Positions 11,630-24,465 of a stretch of 64,000 nucleotides of DNA are shown here, in pieces. The DNA is taken from NCBI GenBank assembly GCA_037176725.1, contig JAZBRS010000057.1, positions 91,161,501 through 91,225,500 of the forward strand. The letters are read 5' to 3'. Each line of letters opens with the position of its first letter. Position 1 is the stretch's first letter. A model generated the notes under the pieces. It was given only the letters and a program-made list of their open reading frames with translations. It searched no databases and had not been told where the DNA came from. Origin of the DNA: Posidonia oceanica (taxonomy: Eukaryota > Streptophyta > Magnoliopsida > Alismatales > Posidoniaceae). Made by a program: the position numbers and the translations under genes.

Positions 11630-12133
11630 ATGGCCAAAGTTCTATTTGACTCAGGGAGCACATTCTCTTTTGTCTCCGAGTCTTTTGCGGTGGAGCTGGA
11701 TGATGTACCAGCCAGGTTAGCTTTCCACCTAGAGGTGGTAACGTCGCTGGGTGAGCACAGTTTGGCATGGAGATATCTGCCTTCTGTCGATCTGGAGCTG
11801 AATGGCCGGGAGTTCGATGCCACTCTCATTCTCTTGAGTATGAATGAGTATGATGTTATCTTGGGCATGGACTGGCTGGGCCAATATTCTGCTTTGATCG
11901 ACTGTGCTCGCAGGAGGATTTTCTTTGGTGTTGCTGGGGCTGGTTCCTTCTTTGTGCAAGGTGTGCGCCAGGGTGAGCCTAAGCTTGTGATTTCATCTGT
12001 AAAGGCTTACAAGTCTTTGGCTCGGGGTTGTGTGGGGTACCTTGCTAGTGTGGTTACCTCCCGTTCTCTGGAGTCAGGTGTTCACAACATATCTGTTGTG
12101 TGTGAATATCCCGACGTTTTCTCGGATGATTTG
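11630..12133 (+). pseudogene. pol: T1 pol, N-terminal part: aspartic protease (interrupted)
   Basis: The retropepsin matures Gag-Pol. The segment begins with AKVLFDSGSTFSFVS, whose D-S-G-S is the catalytic motif, and continues through [22 protein letters not shown], a hallmark of gypsy proteases. A TGA at 11627-11629 precedes the methionine, and gag lies in the same frame further upstream, so Gag-Pol was probably one frame originally. The gene stops at CEYPDVFSDDL because the Athila element inserted here (duplication ATTTG, 12129-12133 and 49437-49441). The missing continuation is found at 49442 onward. Confidence 0.9.
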
Positions 12134-13406
12134 TGATATGAATTTTAATTAACCGCAAGTGCACGGTGTACTATGTAGTACGTATGCAAAATACAGGTCG
12201 ATCCCACAGAGAATAATGTTTGAAAACAAAGACTTATTATCAACTATTGAAAGGGTGGTTGAGAGAGATGATGATTAAGAACTACAAATAGAAGATGTAA
12301 TCAAACTAATTAAAACAAACCTAGGGCTTTGAATCCATTTAAGTAAAATCCAATATGCATGATTAAATCCACTCTTGTCTCTCTTCATGATCTAAATAGT
12401 TTACTTAATGGTTCTTATCCTAACAAGTATAGCCTATATGCAAAGCACCATAGATTATTAAGTCCTAAGATAAAATCACACAAAATAAACTAAATCAAAT
12501 GATATACGATAGATCTGCGATTATATACACAACCCCCAAGTATTCTTCCCTAAGCATAGACTAAAAAGATATTATCAATATTAATCTATCAAAGTTTATC
12601 GAATAATGAATGATCCATGTCATATACATCCAGTCTACATAATCATAGCATTTAAGCATGAGAAGACAAAGAGAAACCAATCACAACATATGAACATACA
12701 TAAACTTCATCTAAGCCCTAGATCTAAGAACTTAGCCACACATGATAATAGAAAACATAAAACAAAAAGAAAGGGAAAGAGAAGAACAAGGCATAATTAA
12801 TAGAAAGAAAATGAACTTCTATTGATAAAAATACCTTGATTACAGAAACTAAGCTTGAAGAACTCTAAACAATGGAGCAAGAAAACTTAAGCCTAATGTG
12901 AAATATTAAGGATCCCCTAGGGTTTACACAATGGATCCTTTTTATAGATTTACAAGGCTTGGCCGTCATATAAACAAATCCGGCTATAAATGAGGAAACT
13001 GAATTTCAATTACAAGATATTTCTACGATATTTCTGTGATTGCCAAAGACGGAGTCAAACAAATCTTCTCTAGGCGCCTGGGAGGCGCCGGATGTGCTTT
13101 CAAGCGCCTGGGGGGCGTCAGCTATTCTTGAATTTTCTCCAACTTTGGTGCTTCTGTTATCTTATCTTACTCTTCGTGTTCACACACATGGAAAAGATAT
13201 ATTTGATATCTTGCACGAATTTCCATTTCTTTTATCCTTGGATTTGCATTTCTTTTTGTCTTTTATCATTTTTCCTCCTCCTTTTCCTCTTTTCTCTTCA
13301 GGTCCAAAGTTCCTGCACAAATTGCATAAAACACCTCGAGTAATATTATTTATGAACAAAAGAGATAAATATGGGCATAAAATATGTAAGAATAATGTGC
13401 TAATTA
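12134..13406 (-). repeat. 3' LTR of the Athila-like element
   Basis: 1273 bp. The plus strand starts TGATATGAATTTTAATT; the terminal CA of the other copy is changed to TA here (13401-13406 TAATTA against TAATCA at 49431-49436). It contains the palindrome GGCGCCTGGGAGGCGCC at 13074-13090. Confidence 0.93.
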
Positions 13407-13409
13407 AAT

Positions 13410-13428
13410 ACCCCCATACCTATCTTTT
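13410..13428 (-). other. Polypurine tract of the Athila-like element
   Basis: Read on the minus strand, AAAGATAGGTATGGGGG lies just before the 3' LTR start. A related tract occurs further upstream at 39753-39769. Confidence 0.7.
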
Positions 13429-14119
13429 GCTAGTCCTCGAGCAAAACTGACTCAAACAAAAGAAAAAACAAATAAAGAAAGAAAATCCTAACTCACTTTC
13501 GTAGGAATCGTGATTGCACTTAGCACGTGCAACAAGCCTTTAAACCACTAGGTTGCCCTAGAGGACGAGTGGTGTCTCGTGAGGGTTTGCAGTGGATCTA
13601 CCCACAAAATCCCAGAAGAAATAAAGAAAGATAAAAATGTTATTCACACTATCACTATCCACAATATTTTAACAAGTTAGGAAGCTTCTAAGATACCTTG
13701 AGTCTTTAGTCTCCAGCTCTACCTCAAGTCAAGATCTCTCTCTCCTCCTCATGTCATGGAGACTCTTTCCTATCTTTCACATCATCCTTCTTAAAATTTG
13801 ACTCACATGTACCTTGTGTTTGTGAAAATAGTCCTTAACAATGATTTTTAAGTCCAACCTGAACACCTTTTCATCTCATTTGAAAAATTTAGAGAACTTT
13901 ATTCTTGCTTTCTTAGGCTTTTTCTTGGCTACCTATTTATCGAGCTTTAGGTCGGTGATTCCCAAACCAGATGGCTTTAGGACACCAGGTGTTGAGACAC
14001 CTCTAAGGACTTAATTACTCAAGTAACTAAGGCCACAAAGACAAGATTTTTCTGTTCCATGCTTTTGCCCTCCAAACACCATTTTATGTGAATATCCAAT
14101 GCTTCCTGAGGCACGGTTA
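13429..14119 (-). other. Athila 3' non-coding region (left part)
   Basis: AT-rich with no ORF of note. Its continuation on the other side of the giant element starts at 39218. Confidence 0.6.
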
Positions 14120-14124
14120 CCCAG

Positions 14125-17100
14125 TGTTGACACCCCATCTTGGCAGGCCTGGACCCTTGGAGCCCTCCTGGTAATTGCTGGATCAAACCCCAACCAAACC
14201 CTAACCCTAATCCTCCTCTCTACCCTCCAAAAACAGCCCATTTTGACCTAAACCTTTACCCCCCTTCCCAACCTCAAAACCTAACCAAAATCCATGGGAA
14301 AACCCACCACTATCCACTCAACAAACCTACCCAAAAACCTAAGAATTTCCAAACCTAACCCATTCCCAAAACCCTAGAAAACTTAGGAGAAACTACCCTT
14401 CTTCTACACCTTGAAACCCCTCCAAAACCTCCTTTGAATCGGACCAAAACTTCAGACCCAAGACTTCAAACCCTAGACTATCCACTCACCAATTCTCACC
14501 CCATTCCAAGACCATTAAGACCCTCTTTCACCCAAATTATCCTTTTCTCTCTCCGGGATTATCATTTTCTCTCTCCTCTCTCTCTCCTGATTATCATCTC
14601 TCTTTTCATCCCTTTCTTATCCTTTTTCTGGTCTGGCTGTGGGCCCCCTCTGTGCTTCTATCCTTCCTCTATCTTATCCCTATTTTTACTTTATTTTTAA
14701 CACTTTTTCTGAATTTTTAAAAATCGTTTTCCTCCAACCTATCTATTTTCCTTATTTCCCTCTTTTTCCCTTTTCCTTCTTCCTTCTCTTTTTTCTTTTC
14801 TCCCTTCTGCAAAAATCCACAAAAACCCATAAAAATCTGTAAAATCTCAAAACATAAAACAAACAAATCAGTACCCTAAGAAAAACAATTAAAGAATATT
14901 AAACAAGCAATTAACAGCTTAAACTTAACTAAATCAAGTTAAAAGAAAAACCGAACACGCAAACTAAAAAATGCAAAACAAATCAAAAGAAAACACTGAA
15001 AAATCAAGGAAAAAGCTAAAATAAAATCAAAACCCACCAAAGGTAAAAACCCATCAGAAGAATTAAAAAACAAACCCAAAAAGAAGAATTAAAAAAATCA
15101 AACACTAAAACAAGTAATTAAAAAAGGCAAAAGACTTAACTTAATAAACATAAGAAAAACAAGTTAAAAACTTAATTAAAAGAGAAAAGAAAAACACATC
15201 TGAAAAGCCTAAAAAAACACCCCATCAAACCAGAAAAATCCAACTAAAAACTTCAAGAAAAATCAACAAAATAAAAATCAAAACACAACTTAAAAGACTT
15301 AAGAAAGAAAAACCTTAACAAGACTACAACTTAAAAATCTAAAAAACATCCTGATTAATGGGAAAATAAATCCAAAAAAATCCTAATTAACATCCTAAGT
15401 GTCCAACAAGGGAAATACAATTTTTAAAACAATTCAAAAAAGGGTTTAACAAACATTTAATCGAATGAAAACCAATTAAAAACAAAACCAAAATCCTAAA
15501 ACCCTAATCAAGCCCAAAACACATTAATCAACTCAAAATGACCATTAAAAATCTTAATTAAAATCCTAATCTACAGCAAAACTCTTCTAATATTTTTATT
15601 TATTTTTAATTTATTTTCACCTATTTTATTTCCCCATTCTACCCTCTCTTTCTTCCTTCCTTCTTTCTTTCTTTCTTTCTTTCCTTACTGGGCTCAATTC
15701 GGCCCGTTTCTTCTTTTTTCCTTTTTTCTCGGCCCGCAGCAGTCCGGTCCGCTTCCCTCTCCTCCTTCTTCTTCCTCTCCTCCTTTGTGTTTTTCTCCAC
15801 CGGATTTTCTTCCCGCGAGCTCGCGGCTACAGCATTCCCTCCTTTGTTCAAATTCAAGCCTCCATCTTATCGTCTACAGAACTCGCCGCCTCTCCTTCGT
15901 CTCAGCAGTTTTTCCGGAGCCGGTCGCCTCAATCTTCTCTGCTGCAGTGGCCGCCGGCCAAATTTGAAAACTCCCAGCGCGCCAGCAGCCTCCCCTCGAC
16001 TAGATATAAGCTTCCCGTCCTTCCTTCAATCCAAGAGGAGTCGACCTTCAATTGGCAGTGAGAGCGAGCAAGAGAGGCAATCAGAGAGAACAAGGAGAGA
16101 GCGAACCAGTGCGAGAGAGGAATCAAACCAGAATCCGGATTTTCCTTCCACCTGTGCGGCCTCCCTTCTCCTGGGCATTTCATCCAATTCCAGAGTGAAG
16201 AGAGAGCAGAAGAGAGTGTTTGAGAGCCACCCTTGCATCCCGGAGAGAAGCCTCCACTTCAGACCGATCCCCACACCCAATTCTCCTCTTTTCTTCTCTG
16301 AAAAATTCAGCAAACGCCCTTCTTCCATTCCCAGCTAACCAACACCCTTCCTAGCCTTCATCCTTCTCCTAATTCCTTCCCCAAACTCACCCAGCACACA
16401 GCCACTTCCCCTCATCTTCCTACAGCCATTCCACCACCCGAAACACCTTCAAACCACTCTGAACACCCACAGCAACCCAACTCCAACCCACCAGACAATT
16501 CCCCTCACCACAGCCCGCTGCTTCCTTCCAAACTCCACCCAGAAATCCACCAGACATCCACCTTTCCAGAGCCTCCGACAGCAAACTAAACCATCCACCA
16601 CAGACCTTAAACTCCACTTCAAACACCTAACCTTGTTTCTGACAGAAATCGACCCAGACCTCAAATTCCCTTCCACTCGCACCAGAAACCCTCTCCAAGC
16701 ATCCAAACTCCATCGCCAGCATCCCAGCAACCCATCGGAGCACTCCATCCAGCCTGAGGAGCAGCAGACACCCTCCCCAGTCTCCGGCTGTCATTGCTGG
16801 ACCCAAAAACGCCGGATTCCTCTCCGAGCTTCGAAGCTCGTGTCCAATCGCCCAGGAAGCACCAGAAGCACCCCCTGAGTAGATCCCAATCTCCGTGAGC
16901 GCCCGAGGACCACTGCTGCGACCGGACGGCCTCCACCGGCCACCTCCGACACTGCTGAGGTCGGGGGGACGCACCAGGCGCCACCGCAGGTACTTCTCGC
17001 CCTCCCCCGCTCTCTCTCTTCCCTCTGCTGCTATTCCGCCCATCAGAAGCCAGTTCCCAATCTTCCAGCGCCGTCCTCGACTCGCCGGACAGAGTGTCTT

Positions 17101-20082
17101 CTCCGGCGCCGGCCTCCTGTCCTCCCGATGCTCCGGACGACGGAACGATGCCCCGACGGACTCCGGAGCTCCGCACAGACATCAGCTCCAACCTCCGCCG
17201 AACTGCGCCTCCACAAGCTCCCTGTGCAGGCGGTGCTGAGCTCCGGTGGCATCTTGCTACAGTGCCAGCCATCGCCGGCAGAACACTGTTTATTTATTTT
17301 TCTAGTTATATAGTTTCGGTGTTAATATTGCATATCTGTCTTAAGTTTTTTCAGTTTTGCGTTTCAGTCCTTATTTCATTTAATATGCTTAGTTTTTAAT
17401 TAAAAACCTTGCTAAATTGCTTAATGTGTTCATGCTTTCTTGTATTTGCCTTCTGGTCCTGTCATTGTGCATTTCAGTTATAATATTTTGCATCATAGTC
17501 CCTCAGTTTTCGATTTTTGCACATAGCCCCTGCATGAAATCAGATCATTTACCATATAATATTACAGTCTGAGTCCCTGTAATTTACTGTTTTTGCATGT
17601 AGATCCATTGCACTGTAGCAACTTAGGTTTTAATTTTAATTTTTGGTTGATGCATTGCACTTTTGCCCTTCTGGTTTTGCATTTTTGCAGTTAGGTCCAT
17701 TTTAAATGGACAGTAACTGTGTTACATATAATTTAGCTTATTAAATTGCATTTTCAACCCTGCATTTTTCAAAAATTACATTGTGGTCCTGCCCTTTATT
17801 TTTCAGAGCATGTTTTCCATACTAAATTGCATTTTCAGCCCCTGCATGATTTCAAAATTACACATAGGTCCCTGCACCTTTTAAAAAATCATGTGAAAAG
17901 ACCATTTTGCCCCTAGGTTGCATTTTAGCTCCAATGCTTACCAGATTTCATACAGACCCTCCACTAGTATTCCCAGACTCCCTAGAACCTTGTTTTCTGG
18001 AAAAATTGCATTTTAGACCCTAGTTTTCTTAAAATTACTTTCTGATCCATTTCTGCTTTTAAAACTTCTTCCAAAGCACACCCTCTTTTCAAAACACCTT
18101 TCTGAGCCTGGTTTTTTGCAAAATGGACCTCTGTCCTCCCCTGTTTTCAAAAACCCTTTCCCATGGACCCCCGTTTTTTGGGAAATTTGCATTTTTAGCC
18201 CCTTTCTTTTTCAAAATGCTTTCTGAACTCCTGGTCTTTCCCAGTTTCTTTTCTTTGCTGCTTCTTGCTTTCGCATGCATCCTGCATTCATCTAGACTTG
18301 CATATCAGCATCCCCTTTGCACACACTAAGCACTTTTAGCTCCCTTCCACTTGGGAGAACCTTTTGCACATCCCTAGGACCTCCTGAACACCTAGATCTG
18401 TTCTTCTCCCCTGTTCTGGCCCTTCTGCCTTGAAGTCGCGATATCTTTCAATCCGGCCGTTGGATCTTCTCAAGTAAGCTGCCCAGGCGACCGCAGCGAA
18501 GCGCTCTTCAGCATGGACCAGACAGATTTCAGATCAGGCTCCCGGATCTCCAGGTATGTCCTCCTGAACCCCTGCATTGCATTCATTTGCATGCCATTTG
18601 CACAGTTTTCCTTGTTTTCGCTTTCTGTCTCTTTGAGCATGTAGAATAGGACTTCCCCTTTCTGCTTGTATCTTCCAATCTCCGTTTCGCGTATTCCTGT
18701 GTGTTTTGTGTTGTGTTCTCCCTAGATTTGCCACTTTATGTGACTTTCTTCCCCCTTTTCCACGATCCGATCGCATCGCGAGCTTTGGGCAGCATGCGAG
18801 ACACACCGTGGAACGGTTTAGTGGGAAACAGTCGCAAAGAGGTGGTAATCCCTCCGTTTGCACACTCTCCCCTCCATAGGTCTTCACACCTACTCTGAGT
18901 GGTCCTAAACGACGTCTGTTCTTACACACACGTTGTTTGACTCCCCTTTGGCCCCTTCTAATCTTTTCCTGCATTCTTGCATTCGCGTGGTTTTTCCGAG
19001 GTTTTTGCTTCGCTGTTTTGGCACTGTTCCGCGTGCCCGCCCTTGTTTTGGCACCGTTTTGCGTGCCCGTCTGTTTTCTTGTCTCGTTTTGCGCACTGCC
19101 TTGCTTTCTCGCTCGTTTTGCGTGCCGATTTTATTCTTTCGCTCCGTTTTGCATGCCATTCTGTTTTCTCGTCTCGTTTTGGGTGCCCCTTTGCTCCCTT
19201 GTCACGTTTTGCGTGCTGTCTTGCTTTCTCGCTTGTTTTGAGCGCCGTTTTTATTCTTTCGCTCCGTTTTGCGTGCCATTCTGTTTTCTCGTCCCGTTTT
19301 GCGTGCCTTCCTGCTCTCTTGTCTTGTTTTGTGCGCTGCCTTGCTTTCTCACTTGTTTTGTGCACCGCTTTCGTTCTTTTGCATCGTTTTGCGTGCGTTG
19401 CTCATCTCTCGTCTCGTTTTGCATGTTTTGTGCCGTTTTCCCTTGCATGACGATCGCATTGCATGGTTTTCTCGCTGTTTTGTTTTCTCGCCTGCATTTG
19501 CATATAGGGCCATGATGCTTACTGCCTGGAGTTCTCACGAGCCAGGCTTCGCCTAATTCGGAACACAGACAGCGCAGCTGAGCACTTAGAAAGCACGTTT
19601 ATTTCCTTGCTTTGTTTCTTCCCACTTAGAGCACACCTTGAGCATTCATTCAGGCATTTATAGGCACATAGGCATTCAATCCTGCATTTCCCTGCGTATG
19701 CGAGCGTAAGCCTAGAAAGATCGATTCTCGGGCGTGTCGGGGGTGCCTAATACCTTCCCCGCACGTAACAGGAGTCCTTACCCTGTCTTTTGGCCCGCAA
19801 TGACCGTACTGCCCTTATCCTAGGCTAGAGTCATCTCATTTGCATTTGTTTGCATTTGTTTTCCTTTGCATTGCTTTGCTTTGCATTTCTTGCTCGGTTT
19901 TGCGCGTTAATTCGCGCATTCCCCCGGTTTTCCTCGTCTTCCGTTAATAGACGTGGTGGCGACTCTGATTTGTCTTATCTTTCCTTCTTCTCCTCGATTT
20001 CAAGTGTTTTCGAGTTGAGCCTCTTCCTCGGATCTCAATCGCCGCTATATTAGCGAGCCTGATTCCGATCGGGATGGCTACA
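14125..20082 (+). repeat. 5' LTR of the giant element
   Basis: 5958 bp. It falls into composition blocks: a CT-rich, G-poor start (14125-14820), a very A-rich block (14820-15600), a GC-rich block (15690-17280), a T-rich block with recurring 'GTCCCTGCAT'-like phrases (17400-18250), and a minisatellite (18985-19450). Long open frames within it (such as 15787-16338 and 18937-19515) are composition effects and are matched by open frames on the opposite strand. Confidence 0.93.
18985..19450 (+). repeat. LTR minisatellite of the giant element (5' copy)
   Basis: About 15 diverged units of roughly 30 bp built on CTCGTTTTGCGTGCC, arranged in a higher-order period near 120 bp. The same array is at 38115-38580 in the other LTR with only a few changes. 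Confidence 0.8.
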
Positions 20083-20083
20083 G

Positions 20084-20101
20084 TGGCGACTCCGCTGGGG
20101 A
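20084..20101 (+). other. Primer binding site of the giant element
   Basis: TGGCGACTCCGCTGGGGA begins one base after the 5' LTR end. This type of primer site occurs in Tat/Ogre-like elements; which tRNA it matches was not checked. Confidence 0.75.
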
Positions 20102-21413
20102 TTAGACTAGACTCCGGCTTTCATTCCCGGCTTTTCGCTCGCCTGTTTTGCAGTTTTGTCTGCCTTGTGTGCCTTCTTCGCCTATTTTGCTCGCTTTTCT
20201 GTGCAAACTCCTAGCGAGTCGCTTTGTAGCTACTTTGCTTAGGTTTTGCACCTCTTCTGTCTCGGTTTGCGCTTTCCTTTGCTTGGCTTCGCTTGTTTGC
20301 TTGTTTATTTACTTATTGCCTTGCTTATGCCTCTATTTCTTTTACAGTCTGCTTACTTTTACCTTGCTTTATCTTACTTGCTTATTATTGCTTTAATTCT
20401 TGCGCATTACATGTCTACATACTTTGTTTGGCTAAAATACATGCTTTTTGGATGTTGAATGCTTCTTTTACACCCTTGCTATGTCACTACACACGCACAT
20501 GCTATGCTTACATGCTTTTTGACTTGATGAATGTTTCTTTTTCACCATCATCCCCACAAACACTCGCACATGCCATGAACCTGCCTTTTGTTGTGTTGTA
20601 TGATGGTTGCTTGCCATTTTGACTGATTTTCTTCCCTTTTGCACTTGCCATGCTTAGGATAGTAGAGACTTGTCTGCTTCCCCCATGGTTAACTAAAAAA
20701 TGCAAGTAAAAAGAACTTCTAGGGGTAACTAGAGACTACGAACAATCCTTCACCCCCCTTTGGTTAATAAAATGTGCAAGATAAAAAACTCTAATCATTT
20801 TGCATAAGCATCATATAGGGCATGCATTCTTCTCTTCTGAGTCCACCTACTAGTCTACGAAGGACGGTTCCGGCCTCTTGTTCCACTGCTTTGGGCGTGG
20901 CATAAGTTGGTCGGTCCGTCCCCTCCTTGTCCGGGGGTCGTGTCGGTGTTAATAGAGGGTACCACCCACGCTTTGGCGGGGTAGAGGCCACTAACGCACC
21001 ACCCTGTCATTACCTGAGCTTTGGGCCGGGAGTTATACAGGGGACCTACTTTTCTGACCTGAGTCGGTGACCCGTACATCCAGGGATACCCGGAGTAGAC
21101 AGCCTTGCTAGGAAACACTAGTTAGGTAAGGGGGGCATACTAGAAAGCATGCATATCATTCACGCCACTTAACTAACTCATTTGCATTCATCTTTTAGTT
21201 TCTAACCCTAATTTCCTTCTGTTGTGTCAGCGTGATCGGTAAGCGAGTTTCCCTTTGCCAGAGCTCGAGTATCGACCCTCGTTGACGCCCTTTTGCGACT
21301 TAGTTCGCGACCATTCCCCATCTGAGCTATCCGCACTTGCGACGATAGCTCCTCTTAGGACTCACCGCTTGAATACCCGCCGCAGCCCTGTTCTCACACG
21401 CTCTAGGTCAGCA
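20102..21413 (+). other. Leader of the giant element, no gene seen
   Basis: 1.3 kb between primer site and gag. T-rich first half, mixed second half with a GCATGCAT-containing stretch near 20820 and 21148. Ogre elements often have an ORF1 here; I see none. Confidence 0.55.
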
Positions 21414-23493
21414 ATGGCCCAGTACGTTAGTGAGCCTTCTTTTACTCCTGTCACGGAGGGTGTTTCCGTTCTGGCCCCTCCGGCTGCTCTTTCTGTCCCT
21501 CTTGTTCCCCCTCCGACGCCAGGGTTTCCCCCTCTGACGTCTCTAGGTTCTCAGTACACCTCGGGACAGTGGCAAGCCTCCCTTCCTCCGGATCCGGTCG
21601 CCGAATCTATCTTGACGGCCGTTACTCGCGCTCCGGAGACGCCACTCCCCCTCCGTCCCAGGGATACGTCGCTTTCGACATCCCTTCCACCGCTGCTGCG
21701 GCACTTTCTGTAGAATCCCTCCCTCCCGGGCAGTCTGTGTCCGTGCCACTTGCTTCTCAATCCCCGCCGGCACTGCACTTCAGCGTCCCCACTAGCGAGA
21801 TGCCCGAAGCTCAGTACCAGCATCTGATGGAGCTCGCCTAGAGACTGCAGGGCATGGCTCTATCAGTTCGTCTTTCTTCTGTCTCTGTCGTCCCTGAGGT
21901 TCCTCCGAGGCCAGTTCCTGCATTTCTCGCATCAACCTCTGCACCTCCGCCTCGACCATCGTCGCAACTGCTCACAGTTCCGACGATGGGGGCCCGTTTA
22001 CCGCCTCCTGCACAACACTTGGCACAGCATGCTCCACTTCCTTCTGGTGGTCAATCCTTTGGAGCCCAGTACCTCACTGGCTCGCTGTCTGGCACCCCGC
22101 CTGTACAGCAACTGGTGCTCCGTCATCCTTCCCCTATTCCAGCACAGCATGGCATCTATTCTTCTCCTCTTCACCAAGTCCAGCATCCTGCATACACTCC
22201 TGCATACACTGTCCCCAGCACGGATACGCCGGCCATCCCGTCGCTCCACCAGCCGACGCTATGGTAGATCCGGAGGAGCACTTAGGTGCGACCCATTCGG
22301 CGTATGTGCTCACTACCCCTGCTGATCCCTCTCCTACAGCAGCAATCCCAGACCCCATCAATAACCGGATGGACGTCTTGGAGAAGGCACTACGACTAGT
22401 GCAGGGTACCGAGCACCAGACCTACCAATTCCGGGACCTCTGCTGCTTTCCAGAGGCGGTACTCCCTCCGAAGTTCAAAATCCCGGACTTCGAAAAGTAT
22501 AATGGTAGGGGCTGCCCCGTAGCACACTTGAAGGTGTATTGCGGTGATCTCGCTCAGCTTCAGGCTGACGAGAGGTTGCTGATCCGCTTGTTCCAGAAGA
22601 GTTTGACCGGGCCGGCACTCAAGTGGTTCACATCACTCGATATGTCAGCCATCAAGGCTTGGAACGACCTCAGTCAGGCGTTCCTGGATCAATACTCCTT
22701 CAACCTCGATCTTGTCCCAAAGAGGGCGGACTTGATCGCAATCAAGCAGAACTCTGGCGAGCCGTTCGGGGAGTACGTCGGCCGCTGGCGCGCCCTTGCC
22801 TCTCAGGTTCGAGATAGACCCTCTGATGAGGAGTCTATCGAGATCGTTATCAAAGGGGCGCAGCCGTCTCTCGGAGCTCTGCTTAGCATCCAACCAGTCA
22901 CTACTTTTGCGGCACTCATCAGAGCTGGAGCGCGCGTGGAGAGTTCTTTACGGAGTGGCAACTTCCCGGCTCTCTCTGCTTTCGCTAAGCAGGCAGTGAT
23001 CAGCAGCAACAGTGCCAACAGCAGCGCCTCCAACAGCAACAGCAGCGGCAGCAACAACAACCGCCCGAAGAGGAAGGATTCGCCGAAACCCGCTGTTGCA
23101 TTCGTCGATTCTCCTGCTGTGCCTGTTCGCTTGCCGTCTCGGCCTGCCCCAGCTCAGATGGTATACGCTCCTGCACCTAGGAATCCGCACACACCGCACA
23201 TCACTACCACCGCTAGACCGGTCTATCCTGCCGCACCGGTCCAGCAAGGCTCACACCCAAGGCAAAGAAGACCACCCACTGAGAGGAGGAATTTCACCCC
23301 ACTGGTGGAACCACTCACGGTCATCTTGCCAAAGGTGGCATCGCTCCTGAAGTTCCCGGAGGTTCGTCCGCCGCCAAGCTCTCTGCCGCATTGGTTCAGG
23401 CCGGACCTCTTCTGCAATTTCCATCGAAGCGTCGGGCATTCGACGGACAATTGCTTCTCCCTGCGGAACGTAATTCAGGACTTGATCGAATAG
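21414..23493 (+). pseudogene. gag: gag of the giant element (two frameshifts, stops)
   Basis: Precursor of capsid and nucleocapsid. A candidate ATG at 21414 opens a Pro/Ser/Thr-rich N-terminus that changes frame between about 21640 and 21713, has a TAG at 21839-21841 (reading ELA*RLQG, probably a former CAG), and changes frame again near 22260. From 22261 to 23493 one frame holds the retrotransposon-gag domain (about 22440-22950), with KFKIPDFEKYNGRGCP and FTGPALKWF-like blocks of the Tat type, followed by an Asn/Ser run and a CX2HX4HX4C knuckle, CNFHRSVGHSTDNC. It ends at a TAG (DLIE*GTIVID) in the middle of what looks like continuous coding sequence. Confidence 0.8.
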
Positions 23494-24465
23494 GGAACGA
23501 TTGTGATCGACACGCACGAGGCTTCCTCTCAAGCACGCACTTATGCATCTGCATCTCCAGCTGTTCCCCCGCATTCTGGCATCGTCCGCCAACCCTTACC
23601 GGAACACTCTTATCCGGGAGGGGCGGGAACCTCAGGCGTCCACTCTGTCTTTCCTTCTGGGCCTGCTACTTCTGTAGTGGACCCTTCTGATCTTATCTCT
23701 GACATCTCTGAGCCTTTCCCAGTCAGTCTCTATTTGGCGGCAGTCGCCGGCTCCGAGTCGGGAATCCATTTGATCCGACCGCGTGCCAGGCCGGAGCGCC
23801 CTCTCGCGCCTCCCACCGTGCTCCCTCAGGCTCAATCCCCTATACACCTCTTAGCTAGAGCCCAGCCTAGTTCTCCCATTCACCTTTTAGGGCGACCTCA
23901 GCCATACCTTTTAGGCAGACCTCAACCTGTCCCAGCCTTCCCACCCTGACAACCATGCCCACTAGACAGACCTCAGTATCCTGTAGGCCCTCCTGTAACC
24001 CCTCCCGTGCTTGCAGCACGTGCTCCGGTCGTCATTGATTTGACCCTGGACACCCATCGCGTCCCTTACAGCTACGCCACAGAAATGTGTGCGGAAGTAA
24101 CGCGATCGGGGAGGGTTTATAGGCCCCCAGTGCCGGCAACTAGGCCAACTCACCCTAGACCTCTTATGCCCCCACCCTCAAGCCAACCCATAGCAGATCC
24201 AACTCCAGATCAGCCTGTAGTTAGCCAAATCCCTACCCAGCCTGTAGTAACCCAGCTTCCTTCCACTACCCCATTAGAACCTGCTAGAACCACTCCTCCA
24301 GCTGCTAGGAGAAACCAACCCAAAGCAGACTTAACCTCCCAGCTTAAGAAGGTCAAAGCCGACATCTCCATCTGGGATTTGATCCACACTTCTGCCGAGC
24401 ACCGCGAGACTTTCCTTCGTGTGTTCCAGGCTGCTCGTGTGTCCTAGTCCATTGAGTCTTCTGCC
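23494..24465 (+). pseudogene. gag-protease linker of the giant element
   Basis: Same frame as the gag domain and the protease, with stops at 23947-23949 (TGA) and 24445-24447 (TAG). The text is Pro-rich, with RARPERPLAPPT-like blocks and the phrase VTRSGRVYRPP, which is characteristic of the region before protease in Tat/Ogre polyproteins. The segment joins gag and pol into one ancestral frame of more than 5 kb (22261-27486). Confidence 0.7.

Noticed and set aside
14180..14230. Telomere-like CCCTAAACC/CCCTAACCC text (also near 33300)
   Set aside because: Only about two imperfect units inside the giant's LTR, not an interstitial telomere array.
15787..16338. 183-codon frame in the GC-rich LTR block that looks gene-like
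   Set aside because: It is present identically in both LTRs, lacks any domain, and overlaps open frames on the other strand. A captured exon cannot be excluded but is unsupported.
18937..19515. 192-codon Phe/Cys/Leu-rich frame that looks like a membrane protein
   Set aside because: It is a translation of the T-rich LTR minisatellite; all three frames are open and the opposite strand too.
20820..21120. Possible ORF1 of an Ogre element in the leader
   Set aside because: Only short frames of under 90 codons in several phases, without recognisable motifs.
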